Below are positions 15,100 through 23,582 of a stretch of 37,970 bases of DNA, one piece after another. The stretch covers positions 1-37,970 of the forward strand of contig JAHDFR010000002.1 in NCBI GenBank assembly GCA_020628065.1. The letters are read 5' to 3'. Origin of the DNA: Acidimicrobiales bacterium. Its GTDB lineage: Bacteria > Actinomycetota > Acidimicrobiia > Acidimicrobiales > SZUA-35. The notes below the pieces were generated by a model. The model was not told the origin of the DNA. It saw only the letters and a list, made by a program, of their open reading frames with translations, and did not search any database. The translations under genes and the position numbers were made by a program. Position 1 is the first letter of the stretch, and each line of letters starts with the position of its first letter.

Positions 15100-15624
15100 A
15101 TGTCCGGATCGAACGACGACAACGAGCTTCGACGGTGGTCGGTGGCCGCCGGGCTACTGCTTGATCACAACAGTGTCCTACTCGTGGCCAACCGGAGGCG
15201 CAACGGTTCCGTTGACTGGAGCCCGCCGGGTGGTGTCATCGATCCGGGGGAGCGGCCTCTGGAGGCGTTGAGTCGTGAGGTGATTGAGGAGACCGGTCTG
15301 GTTGTGGAGGAGTGGTCGGAGCCGATCTATCGGGTCGAAGTGATCGCCCCGCATGACGGTGGGTTTCATCTCGACGTGCAGGTTCATCGAGCGTTCTCCT
15401 ACAGCGGCGAACTGACCATCGATGATCCTGACGGCATCGTGTTTGACGCCCGCTTCGTCGAGCGTGATGGCGTGTCCCAACAGGTCGCCGGTTCTCCGCC
15501 GTGGGTGGTGGAACCCCTTCTCGAGTGGTCCAACGGCAATGAGCCCAACGGTCATCTCTATCGCTATCGACTCATGATCGAGAACGGCGAGAGACAGGTA
15601 CTTCGCCTTCATGACAGCAGGTGA
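15100..15624 (+). CDS. Nudix hydrolase
   Basis: A 174-residue protein. The Nudix box is complete: GGVIDPGERPLEALSREVIE, continuing with ETGLVV, which fits G-x5-E-x7-REVxEETG and binds Mg or Mn for pyrophosphate hydrolysis. The N-terminal RRWSVAAGLLL and the WSPPGG loop resemble ADP-ribose or nucleotide-type Nudix enzymes, but the substrate is open. ATG 15100 is preferred because AGGTG sits five bases upstream; the frame is open further back but that sequence lacks protein character. The last 14 bases overlap the start of the DNA polymerase IV gene, so the pair is probably coupled. A role in cleaning damaged nucleotides next to a lesion-bypass polymerase is plausible but inferred. Confidence 0.86.
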   Translation: MSGSNDDNELRRWSVAAGLLLDHNSVLLVANRRRNGSVDWSPPGGVIDPGERPLEALSREVIEETGLVVEEWSEPIYRVEVIAPHDGGFHLDVQVHRAFSYSGELTIDDPDGIVFDARFVERDGVSQQVAGSPPWVVEPLLEWSNGNEPNGHLYRYRLMIENGERQVLRLHDSR

Positions 15625-16906
15625 TGGAGGCAACAGTGGTGCCGGCGAGCCGACGGTGCTTCATGTCGACATGGATGCCTTCTTCGCCTCCGTCGAGGTG
15701 CTGAGGCGCCCTGATCTGCAAGGCAAGCCGGTTCTCGTCGGAGGGACGGGGCCCAGGGGAGTGGTGGCCGCCGCTTCGTATCCGGCCCGGGTGTTCGGTG
15801 TACGTTCCGCCATGCCAATGTCTACGGCCTTGCGCCTGTGCCCTCAGGCGGTGGTTCTACCGGGAGACCACAGCCTGTATCGCCAGACAAGCAGTCGAAT
15901 AATGGCCATTTTCCGAGATGTCACTCCCGCGGTTGAACCTCTGTCACTTGACGAAGCGTTTTTGGATGTTTCTTCCGCTCGGTCCTTGTTGGGGGCACCT
16001 GACGTCCTGGCGGCCGAGATCCGAAATCGGATTCTCGATCAGGAGGGCCTGAGATGTTCTGTCGGTGTGGCACGCACCAAACATGTGGCCAAGTTGGCGT
16101 CCGATGCGGCGAAGCCACAGGTCATTGGCGGCCGAATCAAGGCCGGGCTGGGCGTTCTCGTGGTCGCTGCCTCGGACGAACAAGACTTTCTTCGTCCCCT
16201 TCCAATCCGGGCGATGTGGGGGGTCGGTCCGAAGACAGCCGACAAGTTGGCCAGGCTCGGAGTCCGCACTGTTGGCGACATCGCCGACCTGGAGGTCGAC
16301 AGCTTGATTGCCTGCGTGGGGGAGGCCGTCGGGCGTCATGTCCACGCGCTGGCCAATGGCGTCGACGATCGTCAGGTCGAAGTCGACAGGCCGGTGAAGT
16401 CCATCAGCCAAGAGGTGACGTTTCCCTTCGATGTCATGTCGCCATCGGAGGTGAACAGCTGTCTTGTCTCGTTAGCCGATGCGGTGGCCGCCCGTCTGCG
16501 CAGCTCTGAGCTGTTTGGCCGGACGATCTCGATCAAAGTCCGTCTCGGTTCGTTTGAGACCATGACCCGCTCGGTCACGTTGACGGCCGCCACCTCGACG
16601 TCACAGGAAATCGCCGAGGTATGCAAGGTGTTGTTCGCCGACTTGGAGGCGGAGAAAGATGTTCTCAGCCACGGTATACGGCTTCTCGGCGTCGCCGCCG
16701 GCGGTTTGAGCGGATCGACCACTCGTCAACTACGGCTAGATCTTGAAGCCGGCGGACCGATCACGCCTCAAAGCACGAGTGGGGATGCCAGCCTGCCTCA
16801 TGAAGGCGTTGATGAAGCTGTGGATGAGATTCGAACCAAGTTTGGTGACTTGGCAATCGGCAGGGGCGGGCGTTCTATCCGGCCGGATAAAGATGCTCAG
16901 CCATAG
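15611..16906 (+). CDS. dinB: DNA polymerase IV (Y-family, DinB)
   Basis: A 431-residue Y-family translesion polymerase. VLHVDMDAFFASVEV carries the first catalytic Asp pair, SLDEAFLDVS the second acidic site, and SAMPMSTALRLCP and CSVGVARTKHVAKLASD are standard palm and finger motifs. A helix-hairpin-helix thumb follows (IRAMWGVGPKTADKLARLG), then the little-finger domain. QLRLDL at 373-378 looks like a sliding-clamp-binding motif; it is internal, with about 53 residues after it, whose VDEIRTKFGDLAIGRG is a usual DinB tail. The gene starts inside the end of the Nudix gene. No LexA box was recognised upstream. Confidence 0.93.
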   Translation: MTAGDGGNSGAGEPTVLHVDMDAFFASVEVLRRPDLQGKPVLVGGTGPRGVVAAASYPARVFGVRSAMPMSTALRLCPQAVVLPGDHSLYRQTSSRIMAIFRDVTPAVEPLSLDEAFLDVSSARSLLGAPDVLAAEIRNRILDQEGLRCSVGVARTKHVAKLASDAAKPQVIGGRIKAGLGVLVVAASDEQDFLRPLPIRAMWGVGPKTADKLARLGVRTVGDIADLEVDSLIACVGEAVGRHVHALANGVDDRQVEVDRPVKSISQEVTFPFDVMSPSEVNSCLVSLADAVAARLRSSELFGRTISIKVRLGSFETMTRSVTLTAATSTSQEIAEVCKVLFADLEAEKDVLSHGIRLLGVAAGGLSGSTTRQLRLDLEAGGPITPQSTSGDASLPHEGVDEAVDEIRTKFGDLAIGRGGRSIRPDKDAQP

Positions 16907-17176
16907 TGTTTTGGCCCGACGGTTCGGTGTTTCTTGTGCCTCGGGTACTATTTCGTTGTTGTTGTCTGCAGGAGCCGACGAATCCGCCGATTGGATCTGA
17001 AGCGGTCGGTTTCACGTAGAACCTGGAACCAGCGCCGCTGGAATAGGTTGTGTTTGGGCGGAGTTTCCCAAATAACAGCATTGAAGTACCGGCCTGCGTT
17101 GTTCCTCGCTTCATCTTGCGCGAGACTGTAGAAAGCAAGCGATGAGGCCCTTGCCGGAAGCCGAAGGACCCAAACT
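16907..17176. other. Gene-free gap before the DUF3040 gene with one hairpin
   Basis: 270 bases without a credible gene. The one clear structure is TTTGGG at 17053-17058 pairing with CCCAAA at 17067-17072 across an eight-base loop. It lacks a T-run, so it is not a convincing terminator. It may carry the DUF3040 promoter, but no good -35/-10 pair is obvious. Confidence 0.35.
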
Positions 17177-17542
17177 ATGCCCCTATCCCCAGATGAGCAG
17201 CGAATTCTCGCCGAGATAGAGGAAAATCTTCACCGCACCGACCCTCGGCTCGCTCGCGAGGTTGGCGAGACCACGGTCTACCGCCATGCTCTGGGTTCCC
17301 TGAAGTGGATGGTTCTGTGGTTTGTCGTTGGTCTGGCGCTGATGGTGGCCACACTGCAAATCCACTACCTGCTGGCCTTCGCCGGGTTTGTCGTCACCAT
17401 GGGTGCCGCCATTGGCTTTGAACGCAACCTCCGGATGATGGGACGAGCCGGTATCGATCAGTTCACCCGTGCTTTCCGTGCCGCCAATCCGGCCTCCGGT
17501 CGGTCGGATGGTGACTTGGCCGAAGACCAGGACAACGACTGA
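17177..17542 (+). CDS. DUF3040 membrane protein
   Basis: A 121-residue protein starting MPLSPDEQRILAEIEENL, the fixed N-terminal signature of the actinobacterial DUF3040 family. It is followed by DPRLAREV and two adjacent transmembrane helices (about residues 43-61 and 64-80). A basic loop then leads to an acidic tail. The function is unknown. DUF3040 genes are often found near mraZ and the dcw cluster in actinobacteria; here it sits 9 kb upstream, beyond the MoxR operon. The ATG at 17177 fits the family start. It converges on the transglutaminase gene. Confidence 0.85.
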   Translation: MPLSPDEQRILAEIEENLHRTDPRLAREVGETTVYRHALGSLKWMVLWFVVGLALMVATLQIHYLLAFAGFVVTMGAAIGFERNLRMMGRAGIDQFTRAFRAANPASGRSDGDLAEDQDND

Positions 17543-17563
17543 TTTAATCAGCTGAAGTCAAGT

Positions 17564-17612
17564 CGGGTGTCGACGCCCGGACCGTCGGCCCGGGTCGGTT
17601 GTTTTGTTGCGT
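17564..17612. terminator. Possible bidirectional terminator between convergent genes
   Basis: CGGGTG, loop TCGA, CGCCCG (17564-17579; one G-T pair) is followed by a second GC-rich inverted region and a T-rich stretch TTGTTTTGTTG on the plus strand. It lies in the 73-base gap between the DUF3040 and transglutaminase stops, where a shared terminator would be expected. Confidence 0.35.
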
Positions 17613-17615
17613 CGA

Positions 17616-19973
17616 CTATTTTCGGTCCGAGCCGCCGACTTCTATCAGGTCCCCTTGGTCACCGTTGTTCTGACGGAGGCTTTCGGTAATCAGCTGGCGC
17701 GGTGAACCCTTGCGGAGCAGGCGTCGCGGATCGAGGATGCGCCCGAGGCGGGCCAGCTTGGGTAGCAGGTCAGCCACGGCGGTTGTGATCGACCCGCTGA
17801 GGTGGTCGGCCTGCGATGCCTCGGCTTCCGTCACAGCACCGCCGGCGAAACGAGCAGCGGTCGCCAGTTCAGCGAGGCGCCTCATTTCTCCGGCGTTGAT
17901 CGCTCGATCGTCCACCAATCGGCCGGCAAATTCGGTCCGTGTCTCTGAGGGAGCTCGTCGCAGGCTCAACGTGAGGTCGTACTCTTCACAGGCCTCGCTC
18001 CATGCCACGTCGACCCTGTCGGCCGGTGAGGAGCAGGCGGTGCGGCGGTTCCGACGCCGAACGTTTCGGGCGGTCAAGACGCCAACCGGGTAGGCGGCAA
18101 GCAGAGCCAAAGCCCCGATCAGCCGCCACGGTATCGACGGCAGTGAGAATCCATCGTCGGCGTCACCAGCACCGAATCCGACTTCCGGCTCGGGTGCAAG
18201 CTGCTCGTTAGGGGTCGGGGGATCTACTTCGGAAGGAAGAATCTCTTCTTCCGGGGTGACGTCCACTTCGGGCTCGGCGGCCTGAGAACCCTCGACCAGG
18301 GAGTCCTGTTGAGGCGTGATGTTCGTGTAGTTGGTGGCCCCGGGGAGACCGCGACCGGGTGTCGGCTCGAACGCCACCCACCCGAGGCCGTCAAAATAGA
18401 CTTCGGGCCAGGCGTGAGCGTGTCGTCCGGTAACCGTGAAGACGGTGTTTCCCTCTTCGTTGGTTGACGGATCACCCCAGGTGAACCCGGTGGCCACCCG
18501 GGTGGGGACGCCGAGCGATCGGGCCATCAGGGCAAAAGTGCCGGAGAACTGCTGGCAGAACCCTTTGCGTTCGTTGAGGAACGTCTCGATCGGGTCTTCG
18601 CCACGGGGACCCAGGTCGAGACTGTAGTCGTAGGCCTGGAAGTGGCTTTGTAGAGCCAACATCTTGTCATACGTGGTAGCTTGACCGGCCGTTATCTGTT
18701 GGGCCACTTCGGCGACTCGGGGTGTGAGTGAGTCTGGCAGCCCGAGATAGCGTTCGGCGATGTCTCGTGGAATGGTCGCCGGGGCGGCGCGTAGCTCGTC
18801 AACGGTGAAGCTCGGCACTGAAGACACGACCTCGTAGATGACGCCATCGCTGGTGTCGATGCCGTTGGAGACGGTCAGTGAGCTGCTCTCGCCGTTCCAA
18901 GTGAGTTCGGCCGACGTCTCTTCTATACGGGCTGGAGCAAAGGCAGCAGGCAGCCAAATGGCGGCCAGCGACCTGATCTCGATCTTCTGTGAAAGCTCAC
19001 TGCGCTGCCCACCCAAATTCTGGCCGGGGAGATCTCCGTCTTCGGGAGAGAAATCGCCCTCCACCTTCCAGAGGTTGTCTTCGTATTTGTCGAGTCCGGC
19101 TATACGCCAGTAGGTCGACTCCGGGGACTCGACCGTGAACAGGACCTGATCGCGCTGTTCGACCAGTCGCTTGTCGATCTGTACGTACGGGCTGACCACC
19201 CGTCTTACCGGATCACGTTGTTCGGCGAAGCTGTACATCGGATCAGCGTCAGCCCACGGCAGTCTGGGGCCGACGAGAACCCCTCCGAGCACTGCGAGGG
19301 CTGACAGGAGCAGGGCACCTCGTGCCAGAGTGCTTGGCCCGAGTCGTTCATGCGCCGGGAGCCAGACGGTCTGCTCCACCAGCTTGGCCATACGCTGGGC
19401 AACCGCCCAGTTGGCCAACCCGAACGCAAAGGCGACGGTTGCCAAAACCTGAAACCGGCTGGCTGAAATCGGAGGGATGGCGGTGAAGAGAAAGATCAGA
19501 CTTGAGGGAAAGACCGGCTCAAAGGCCAAGCGCAGCCGCATGGCACCCCAGTCGGTAAGAAACGCCATGACCCAGGCCGCCACCATCGAGGTAGCGATGA
19601 AGGAGTCCAACGTCGGCACCGGTGACTTCTGGCCCTGAAAGTTCACGACCAGATCATCTATGAGTACCTGAAAGGCGGTGATGGTCTCGCCTGTGGGAAC
19701 GATGCCCAGCGTTGCCGTCCCCGGGGCGTAGGCGGTCATGAGGAGAAGGCCAAGCAAGCCGAATGAGGCAACGGCTGTCAAGATCAGTGGAAGTCCTAGA
19801 CGCCGCGACACTACCGACACGGCCGAGGACAACAGCGCCGCCCCAACCACGGGAATCATGGCTCCCGGCTCGGCGAAGACGCGAATGAAACCGACGATGG
19901 CGCTGGGGACCAGTAGGGCTGCTGCCAGCTCGAGCCACAGAGGGGCGAGGTGTCGGGCCGTGTTGTTTTGCAT
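17616..19973 (-). CDS. Membrane-anchored transglutaminase-like protein (TgpA type)
   Basis: A 785-residue protein. Several transmembrane helices fill the first 235 residues, an extracytoplasmic region follows, and the transglutaminase core has Cys473 in KGFCQQFSGTF and His520 in GRHAHAWPEVYFDGLGW; the third residue of the triad site reads FEPTPG, with Glu as in many TgpA-like proteins. An acidic proline-rich linker (about 555-605) leads to another helix (about 615-635) and a cytoplasmic DUF4129-like tail. The start ATG has a good ribosome site, AGAGGAA, six bases upstream. It is the last gene after MoxR and DUF58, a recurring operon whose products are thought to process or assemble envelope proteins. 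The substrate is unknown. Confidence 0.88.
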   Translation of the reverse strand: MQNNTARHLAPLWLELAAALLVPSAIVGFIRVFAEPGAMIPVVGAALLSSAVSVVSRRLGLPLILTAVASFGLLGLLLMTAYAPGTATLGIVPTGETITAFQVLIDDLVVNFQGQKSPVPTLDSFIATSMVAAWVMAFLTDWGAMRLRLAFEPVFPSSLIFLFTAIPPISASRFQVLATVAFAFGLANWAVAQRMAKLVEQTVWLPAHERLGPSTLARGALLLSALAVLGGVLVGPRLPWADADPMYSFAEQRDPVRRVVSPYVQIDKRLVEQRDQVLFTVESPESTYWRIAGLDKYEDNLWKVEGDFSPEDGDLPGQNLGGQRSELSQKIEIRSLAAIWLPAAFAPARIEETSAELTWNGESSSLTVSNGIDTSDGVIYEVVSSVPSFTVDELRAAPATIPRDIAERYLGLPDSLTPRVAEVAQQITAGQATTYDKMLALQSHFQAYDYSLDLGPRGEDPIETFLNERKGFCQQFSGTFALMARSLGVPTRVATGFTWGDPSTNEEGNTVFTVTGRHAHAWPEVYFDGLGWVAFEPTPGRGLPGATNYTNITPQQDSLVEGSQAAEPEVDVTPEEEILPSEVDPPTPNEQLAPEPEVGFGAGDADDGFSLPSIPWRLIGALALLAAYPVGVLTARNVRRRNRRTACSSPADRVDVAWSEACEEYDLTLSLRRAPSETRTEFAGRLVDDRAINAGEMRRLAELATAARFAGGAVTEAEASQADHLSGSITTAVADLLPKLARLGRILDPRRLLRKGSPRQLITESLRQNNGDQGDLIEVGGSDRK

Positions 19974-20014
19974 CGGGCGTTCCTCTACGTATTCCGTAAC
20001 TGTCTACAAGCGGG

Positions 20015-21202
20015 TCATCGGTCGCCGAGTCCGCTGGCGGAGGGCCTGGCCATCTGGGAACCGGCGACGGCGTTACTCCATTTCATCGGGAAGTTACTTT
20101 CATCGGAGTGAATGACCACCCATTCCGGCAACTGGCGCTGAGGACGCTGGCAGGAGACGGCGACCAGGAGCCCGAACGAGCCGAGGATCCGTTCAAGGGC
20201 TTTCTCAAGACTGTCATCGACAGTACCACCAACCACGACCAGGGTTCCGCCGCGCGTCGACCTGGTCACTTCCTCGATGCGCTGGACGAACGAGCCCTCA
20301 CGCGATCGCCCGATCAGAGCCAGTTGTTCGTCGACTCCCTCGAGCTCCGATCGGGTACGAATTTCGGTCCACGCCGGCGAGGCGGACGTAGCGAATCGCA
20401 ACGAATCGCCTCCGTGGAATCCGGCGTAGAGAGCGCTGAGAGCGGCTGACACCGCCCGCTCGAATCCAGCATCGTCGTATGCATCGGGTGAGACGTCTAG
20501 CAGGATCGTGACTCGACCTGTTCGCGGCTTCTCGTCCTGTCGCACCACGAGATCGTCGTGGCGGGCCGAAGCCTTCCAGTTCACCCGCTTCAACTCGTCG
20601 CCCACGACGTATGGCCGAAGAGCGAAGAACTCCTCGCCGGCGGTGGCGATCGAACGAATCTGTTGCTGGTCGGCTGCCGGGTCGTGCCCGGCGACCGCCA
20701 CCAGCGGTGCCAAGTTGTACAGCTTCGGATGAACGATCAGCTCAGTCAGCCGAGCGGCCCGAATGGTGGTTGTGGTCAGGCCAAGGTGATCACCCAGTGT
20801 GATGTCCAGCGGACCCACCGACAGCCGCCCTCTCGATCGTGCCGGAAGACGATAAGCGAGCCTTGCGTCTTCCTGGGATCGGAGCGGGGCGACATGCACC
20901 GACGCGCCCCTGCCGTCCTCCAACTGGTCGTAGACCGACATGACCGGACTCTTGCGGGATGAACGATTGCGCAGCACCAGATCGATCCTGGCGGTGGTAC
21001 CGGCTCTGAGTCGAGCAGGTGTGGCTGTTCGACTTACTGCCATGTCGAGGCGGGTCGTGGCGGTGTAGATAGCGGTCAAGGCCATGACAACGGCACAAGC
21101 GGCGGCCAGAATGTACAGCTCCATCAGCCCAAAGAGTCTGGCGGCGGCGATAAGCATGGCGACGGCGACGACCAGTACCAGACCGGCCCTCGTCAGCTTC
21201 AT
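20015..21202 (-). CDS. DUF58 family protein
   Basis: A 395-residue protein. Two hydrophobic helices at the N-terminus (about 5-45) are followed by a beta-rich region. The DUF58 signature is clear: EEFFALRPYVVGDELKRVNWKASARHDDLVVRQ. After it comes TGRVTILLDVSPDAYDD, the start of a von Willebrand factor A-like fold with a partial metal-binding DxS motif. The ATG overlaps the moxR stop by four bases, and the transglutaminase gene starts 41 bases after its end. DUF58 proteins are usual partners of MoxR ATPases; direct function is not established. Confidence 0.86.
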   Translation of the reverse strand: MKLTRAGLVLVVAVAMLIAAARLFGLMELYILAAACAVVMALTAIYTATTRLDMAVSRTATPARLRAGTTARIDLVLRNRSSRKSPVMSVYDQLEDGRGASVHVAPLRSQEDARLAYRLPARSRGRLSVGPLDITLGDHLGLTTTTIRAARLTELIVHPKLYNLAPLVAVAGHDPAADQQQIRSIATAGEEFFALRPYVVGDELKRVNWKASARHDDLVVRQDEKPRTGRVTILLDVSPDAYDDAGFERAVSAALSALYAGFHGGDSLRFATSASPAWTEIRTRSELEGVDEQLALIGRSREGSFVQRIEEVTRSTRGGTLVVVGGTVDDSLEKALERILGSFGLLVAVSCQRPQRQLPEWVVIHSDESNFPMKWSNAVAGSQMARPSASGLGDR

Positions 21203-22185
21203 CTTGTTCGGTCGTAGGGGACCGGCACCGCTCGAAGGATGTCGGTTACAACGCCGGCCGATGTTGCGCCTTGAATTGTCGCTTCAGGCCTCAAAAGCAC
21301 ACGGTGGGCCATCACGTATGGGGCCACCGACTTGATGTCATCGTCGGTCACGTAGGTTCGGCCCTGGGAAACAGCCCGGGCACGTCCCACTCGTTGCAGA
21401 CTCAACGTTCCGCGCGGTGACAGTCCGAGAGCTACGGCCTGATGTCGGCGGGTCGCGTCGGCCAGGTCGATGAGATAGTTGCGAAGCTCGGGTGCTATCT
21501 GGACCGCCGAAACCATCTGCTGCATGGCGGCTACATCTTGGAGCGAGGCCACTGGTCGCAGGCGATCGACGAGACCGTCGGTCTCGTGCGTCCGCAGAAT
21601 ATTCAGCTCCTCGGCTCGGTCGGGGTACCCGACCGAGATCTTCATCTGGAACCGATCAAGCTGGGCCTCGGGCAGGGGATAGGTGCCTTCCTGCTCGATG
21701 GGATTTTGCGTGGCCAGAACCATAAAGGTTGAGCTGAGAGCATGGGTAACGCCGTCAACGGTGACCTGGGACTCTGCCATGGCTTCCAACAGCGCCGACT
21801 GCGTCTTGGGTGACGACCGATTTATCTCGTCGGCCAGCACCAGCTCGGTGAAAATCGGGCCTGGACGGAACTCGAACGTCGATGTGTTGCGGTTCCAGAC
21901 GTTTATCCCGGTCACATCGCCTGGAAGAAGGTCGGGAGTGAACTGGATTCGACCAATCTTGGCGCCGACCGAGGCGGCCATCGCCTTGGCCAGAAGTGTT
22001 TTGCCGACGCCGGGAACATCTTCAACAAGAAGATGCCCTCCCGAGATCAAACACAACAGGGTTTGTTCAACGACGTACTGCTTTCCGCGTACGACCTGCT
22101 GCATGTTGTCCCGGATTGCGTTGAAGGCTGAAGCAAATTGATAAGCGCGTGTTTCATCCAACACGGCGGCTTCAGTTGTGCTCAC
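21199..22185 (-). CDS. MoxR-family AAA+ ATPase
   Basis: About 328 residues from GTG 22185. Walker A is EDVPGVGKTLLAKA, Walker B LVLADEINRSSPKTQSALLEAM, sensor 1 is in FMVLATQNPIEQEGTYPLPEAQLDRF, and the lid domain ends with GASPRG-like LSPRGTLSLQR. These are the marks of MoxR chaperone-like ATPases, which remodel or activate partner proteins carrying VWA domains, here probably the DUF58 protein. The frame remains open for 98 codons upstream, but those residues are Pro/Ser-rich and unlike the family. AGGAGG lies ten bases before GTG 22185, a little far. First gene of the moxR-DUF58-transglutaminase operon. Confidence 0.9.
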   Translation of the reverse strand: MSTTEAAVLDETRAYQFASAFNAIRDNMQQVVRGKQYVVEQTLLCLISGGHLLVEDVPGVGKTLLAKAMAASVGAKIGRIQFTPDLLPGDVTGINVWNRNTSTFEFRPGPIFTELVLADEINRSSPKTQSALLEAMAESQVTVDGVTHALSSTFMVLATQNPIEQEGTYPLPEAQLDRFQMKISVGYPDRAEELNILRTHETDGLVDRLRPVASLQDVAAMQQMVSAVQIAPELRNYLIDLADATRRHQAVALGLSPRGTLSLQRVGRARAVSQGRTYVTDDDIKSVAPYVMAHRVLLRPEATIQGATSAGVVTDILRAVPVPYDRTR

Positions 22186-22356
22186 TGTCGGGCTGCCTCC
22201 TAACCGCTCCACGTGGCAGGGTATCGGATAATCCGCTATTCGTATCGGCACCAATGGCCATTCATGACGCTGTGATGGCCGTACCGCTTTGGGGCTGCAG
22301 GCTGGACTCTTCCGTCCGGTGCTCGGCGGCTCCATTAATGGTGTCGGCGTGGGCGC

Positions 22357-22362
22357 TACGGT
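22357..22362 (+). promoter_or_regulatory. -10 element of the second ROK gene (leaderless pattern)
   Basis: TACGGT, seven bases (TGGACCG), then ATG at 22370. Supports that ATG rather than an upstream in-frame start at 22289. Confidence 0.45.
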
Positions 22363-22369
22363 TGGACCG

Positions 22370-23248
22370 ATGGAGGCCCCCATTCTCGCAGTAGATGTCG
22401 GCGGAACCAAACTGGCTGCCGGGGTGGTGTCGGCCGCGGGGCGGCTGTTGGACTGCCGTTCCGTCGAGACACCGACCACCGATGACGGGAATGAACTGTT
22501 CGAATGCCTGGCCCGGCTGATGTCGACATTCGCTCCGTTCGACCGGTACTCGGTTTGCGGCGTCGGTTGCGGTGGCCCTATGACGAGGGGCGGCGATCAG
22601 GTGTCACCGGTGCACATTCCGGCGTGGAGGGACTATGGCCTGCGTGAACGCCTTGGCCGGCTGACCGGCCTTGAAGTCGGGCTGGAAAACGACGCCAAAG
22701 CGCTTGCTTTGGCGGAGGGATGGGTGGGGGCGGCCATGGAGGCCGACGACTACATGGCCATGGTCGTCTCCACCGGAATAGGGGGCGGAATTGTTCTCAA
22801 TCGTCAGCTTCTTCACGGCGGTTCCGGCAATGCCGGACACATCGGGCACGTTGTCGTGTCCCAGCCCGGGCGAGCGCTACCCGGCCATGTGAGCGGAGTC
22901 TTGGAAGCCGAAGTATCGGGAACCGCCATTGCTTATCACACCGGCCGTCCGGCTGCGGAGGCCGACACCGCCTTGATCGCTGAGACCGGCAGGTTGGTCG
23001 GCCAGGCCGCCGGCTCGGTGGCCAATCTATTGGATATCCAACTGGTGGTTGTCGCCGGCTCGGTGGCCATCGGGTTTGGTGAGCACTTCTTTGCCGCCGC
23101 TCAGGCCGAGATGAACAGGGTCTGCCGGCTGGACTTCAGTCGCTCAGCCCGTATCACCCCGGCCGGGTGTGGCCACGAGGGTCCGCTGATCGGCGCCGCA
23201 GCCGTCGGGCTTCGCGCGCTCGGTCAACGTCCTGGAGGCATCCATTAA
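22370..23248 (+). CDS. ROK-family sugar kinase-like protein without zinc motif
   Basis: A 292-residue ROK protein. The ATP loop ILAVDVGGTKLAAGVV, the catalytic LENDAKALALAEGW and the second phosphate loop STGIGGGIVLN are intact, so kinase activity is likely. The zinc site is not: after GNAGHIGHVVV, where ROK kinases have CxCGxxGCxE, this protein has PGRALPGHVSGVLEAEVSG with no cysteine. Such loss is seen in some ROK branches, but here it contrasts with the full motif of the first ROK kinase at 7048. The substrate may be a sugar or N-acyl amino sugar and cannot be named. It is divergent from moxR. Confidence 0.84.
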   Translation: MEAPILAVDVGGTKLAAGVVSAAGRLLDCRSVETPTTDDGNELFECLARLMSTFAPFDRYSVCGVGCGGPMTRGGDQVSPVHIPAWRDYGLRERLGRLTGLEVGLENDAKALALAEGWVGAAMEADDYMAMVVSTGIGGGIVLNRQLLHGGSGNAGHIGHVVVSQPGRALPGHVSGVLEAEVSGTAIAYHTGRPAAEADTALIAETGRLVGQAAGSVANLLDIQLVVVAGSVAIGFGEHFFAAAQAEMNRVCRLDFSRSARITPAGCGHEGPLIGAAAVGLRALGQRPGGIH

Positions 23249-23291
23249 CCAAGGGGCGGATGAGCTGTGGCGACCGAACCTGTTGCGTTGG

Positions 23292-23576
23292 TCAGTGACG
23301 TTCGGATGGAACGTCTTGATTCCAGGATCGCAGCCACTCCAGCCACTCGATGAGCTCATCGGCCTGGGGAGCTCCGTGAGCCGGTCGGTACTCCGACGAT
23401 GAAGTGCCGTAGGCGGTGGTCAGTCGAAAGTCCATCCATTGGCGATCGGGTAGCGGGAGCCACGGACGATGCCGCCACCAACGGGGAGGCGCATGCGATC
23501 GAGCTGCCCCGGTGGCTGTTCGCCATAGGTCCGGTCGGCGTCCGATAGCAGCGACGACTGCAATCCAAGACCGCAT
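23292..23576 (-). CDS. Small conserved actinobacterial protein
   Basis: A 94-residue protein of unknown function. The N-terminal AIGRRPDLWRTATGAA, the middle PPRWWRHRPWLPLPDRQWMD and the following FRLTTAYG match a short protein I have seen repeatedly in actinobacterial genomes (PRLWPTA, then WW, then FR-VT-YG). Its tail, ADELIEWLEWLRSWNQDV, is a probable amphipathic helix. There is no signal peptide or membrane helix. It starts seven bases after the acyl-CoA dehydrogenase stop with AGAGG just upstream, so the two are co-transcribed. Confidence 0.65.
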   Translation of the reverse strand: MRSWIAVVAAIGRRPDLWRTATGAARSHAPPRWWRHRPWLPLPDRQWMDFRLTTAYGTSSSEYRPAHGAPQADELIEWLEWLRSWNQDVPSERH

Positions 23577-23582
23577 CAGCCT

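Noticed and set aside
22186-22479. A 98-residue N-terminal extension of the MoxR ATPase
   Set aside because: Pro/Ser-rich sequence unlike the family; it overlaps the promoter and start of the divergent ROK gene.
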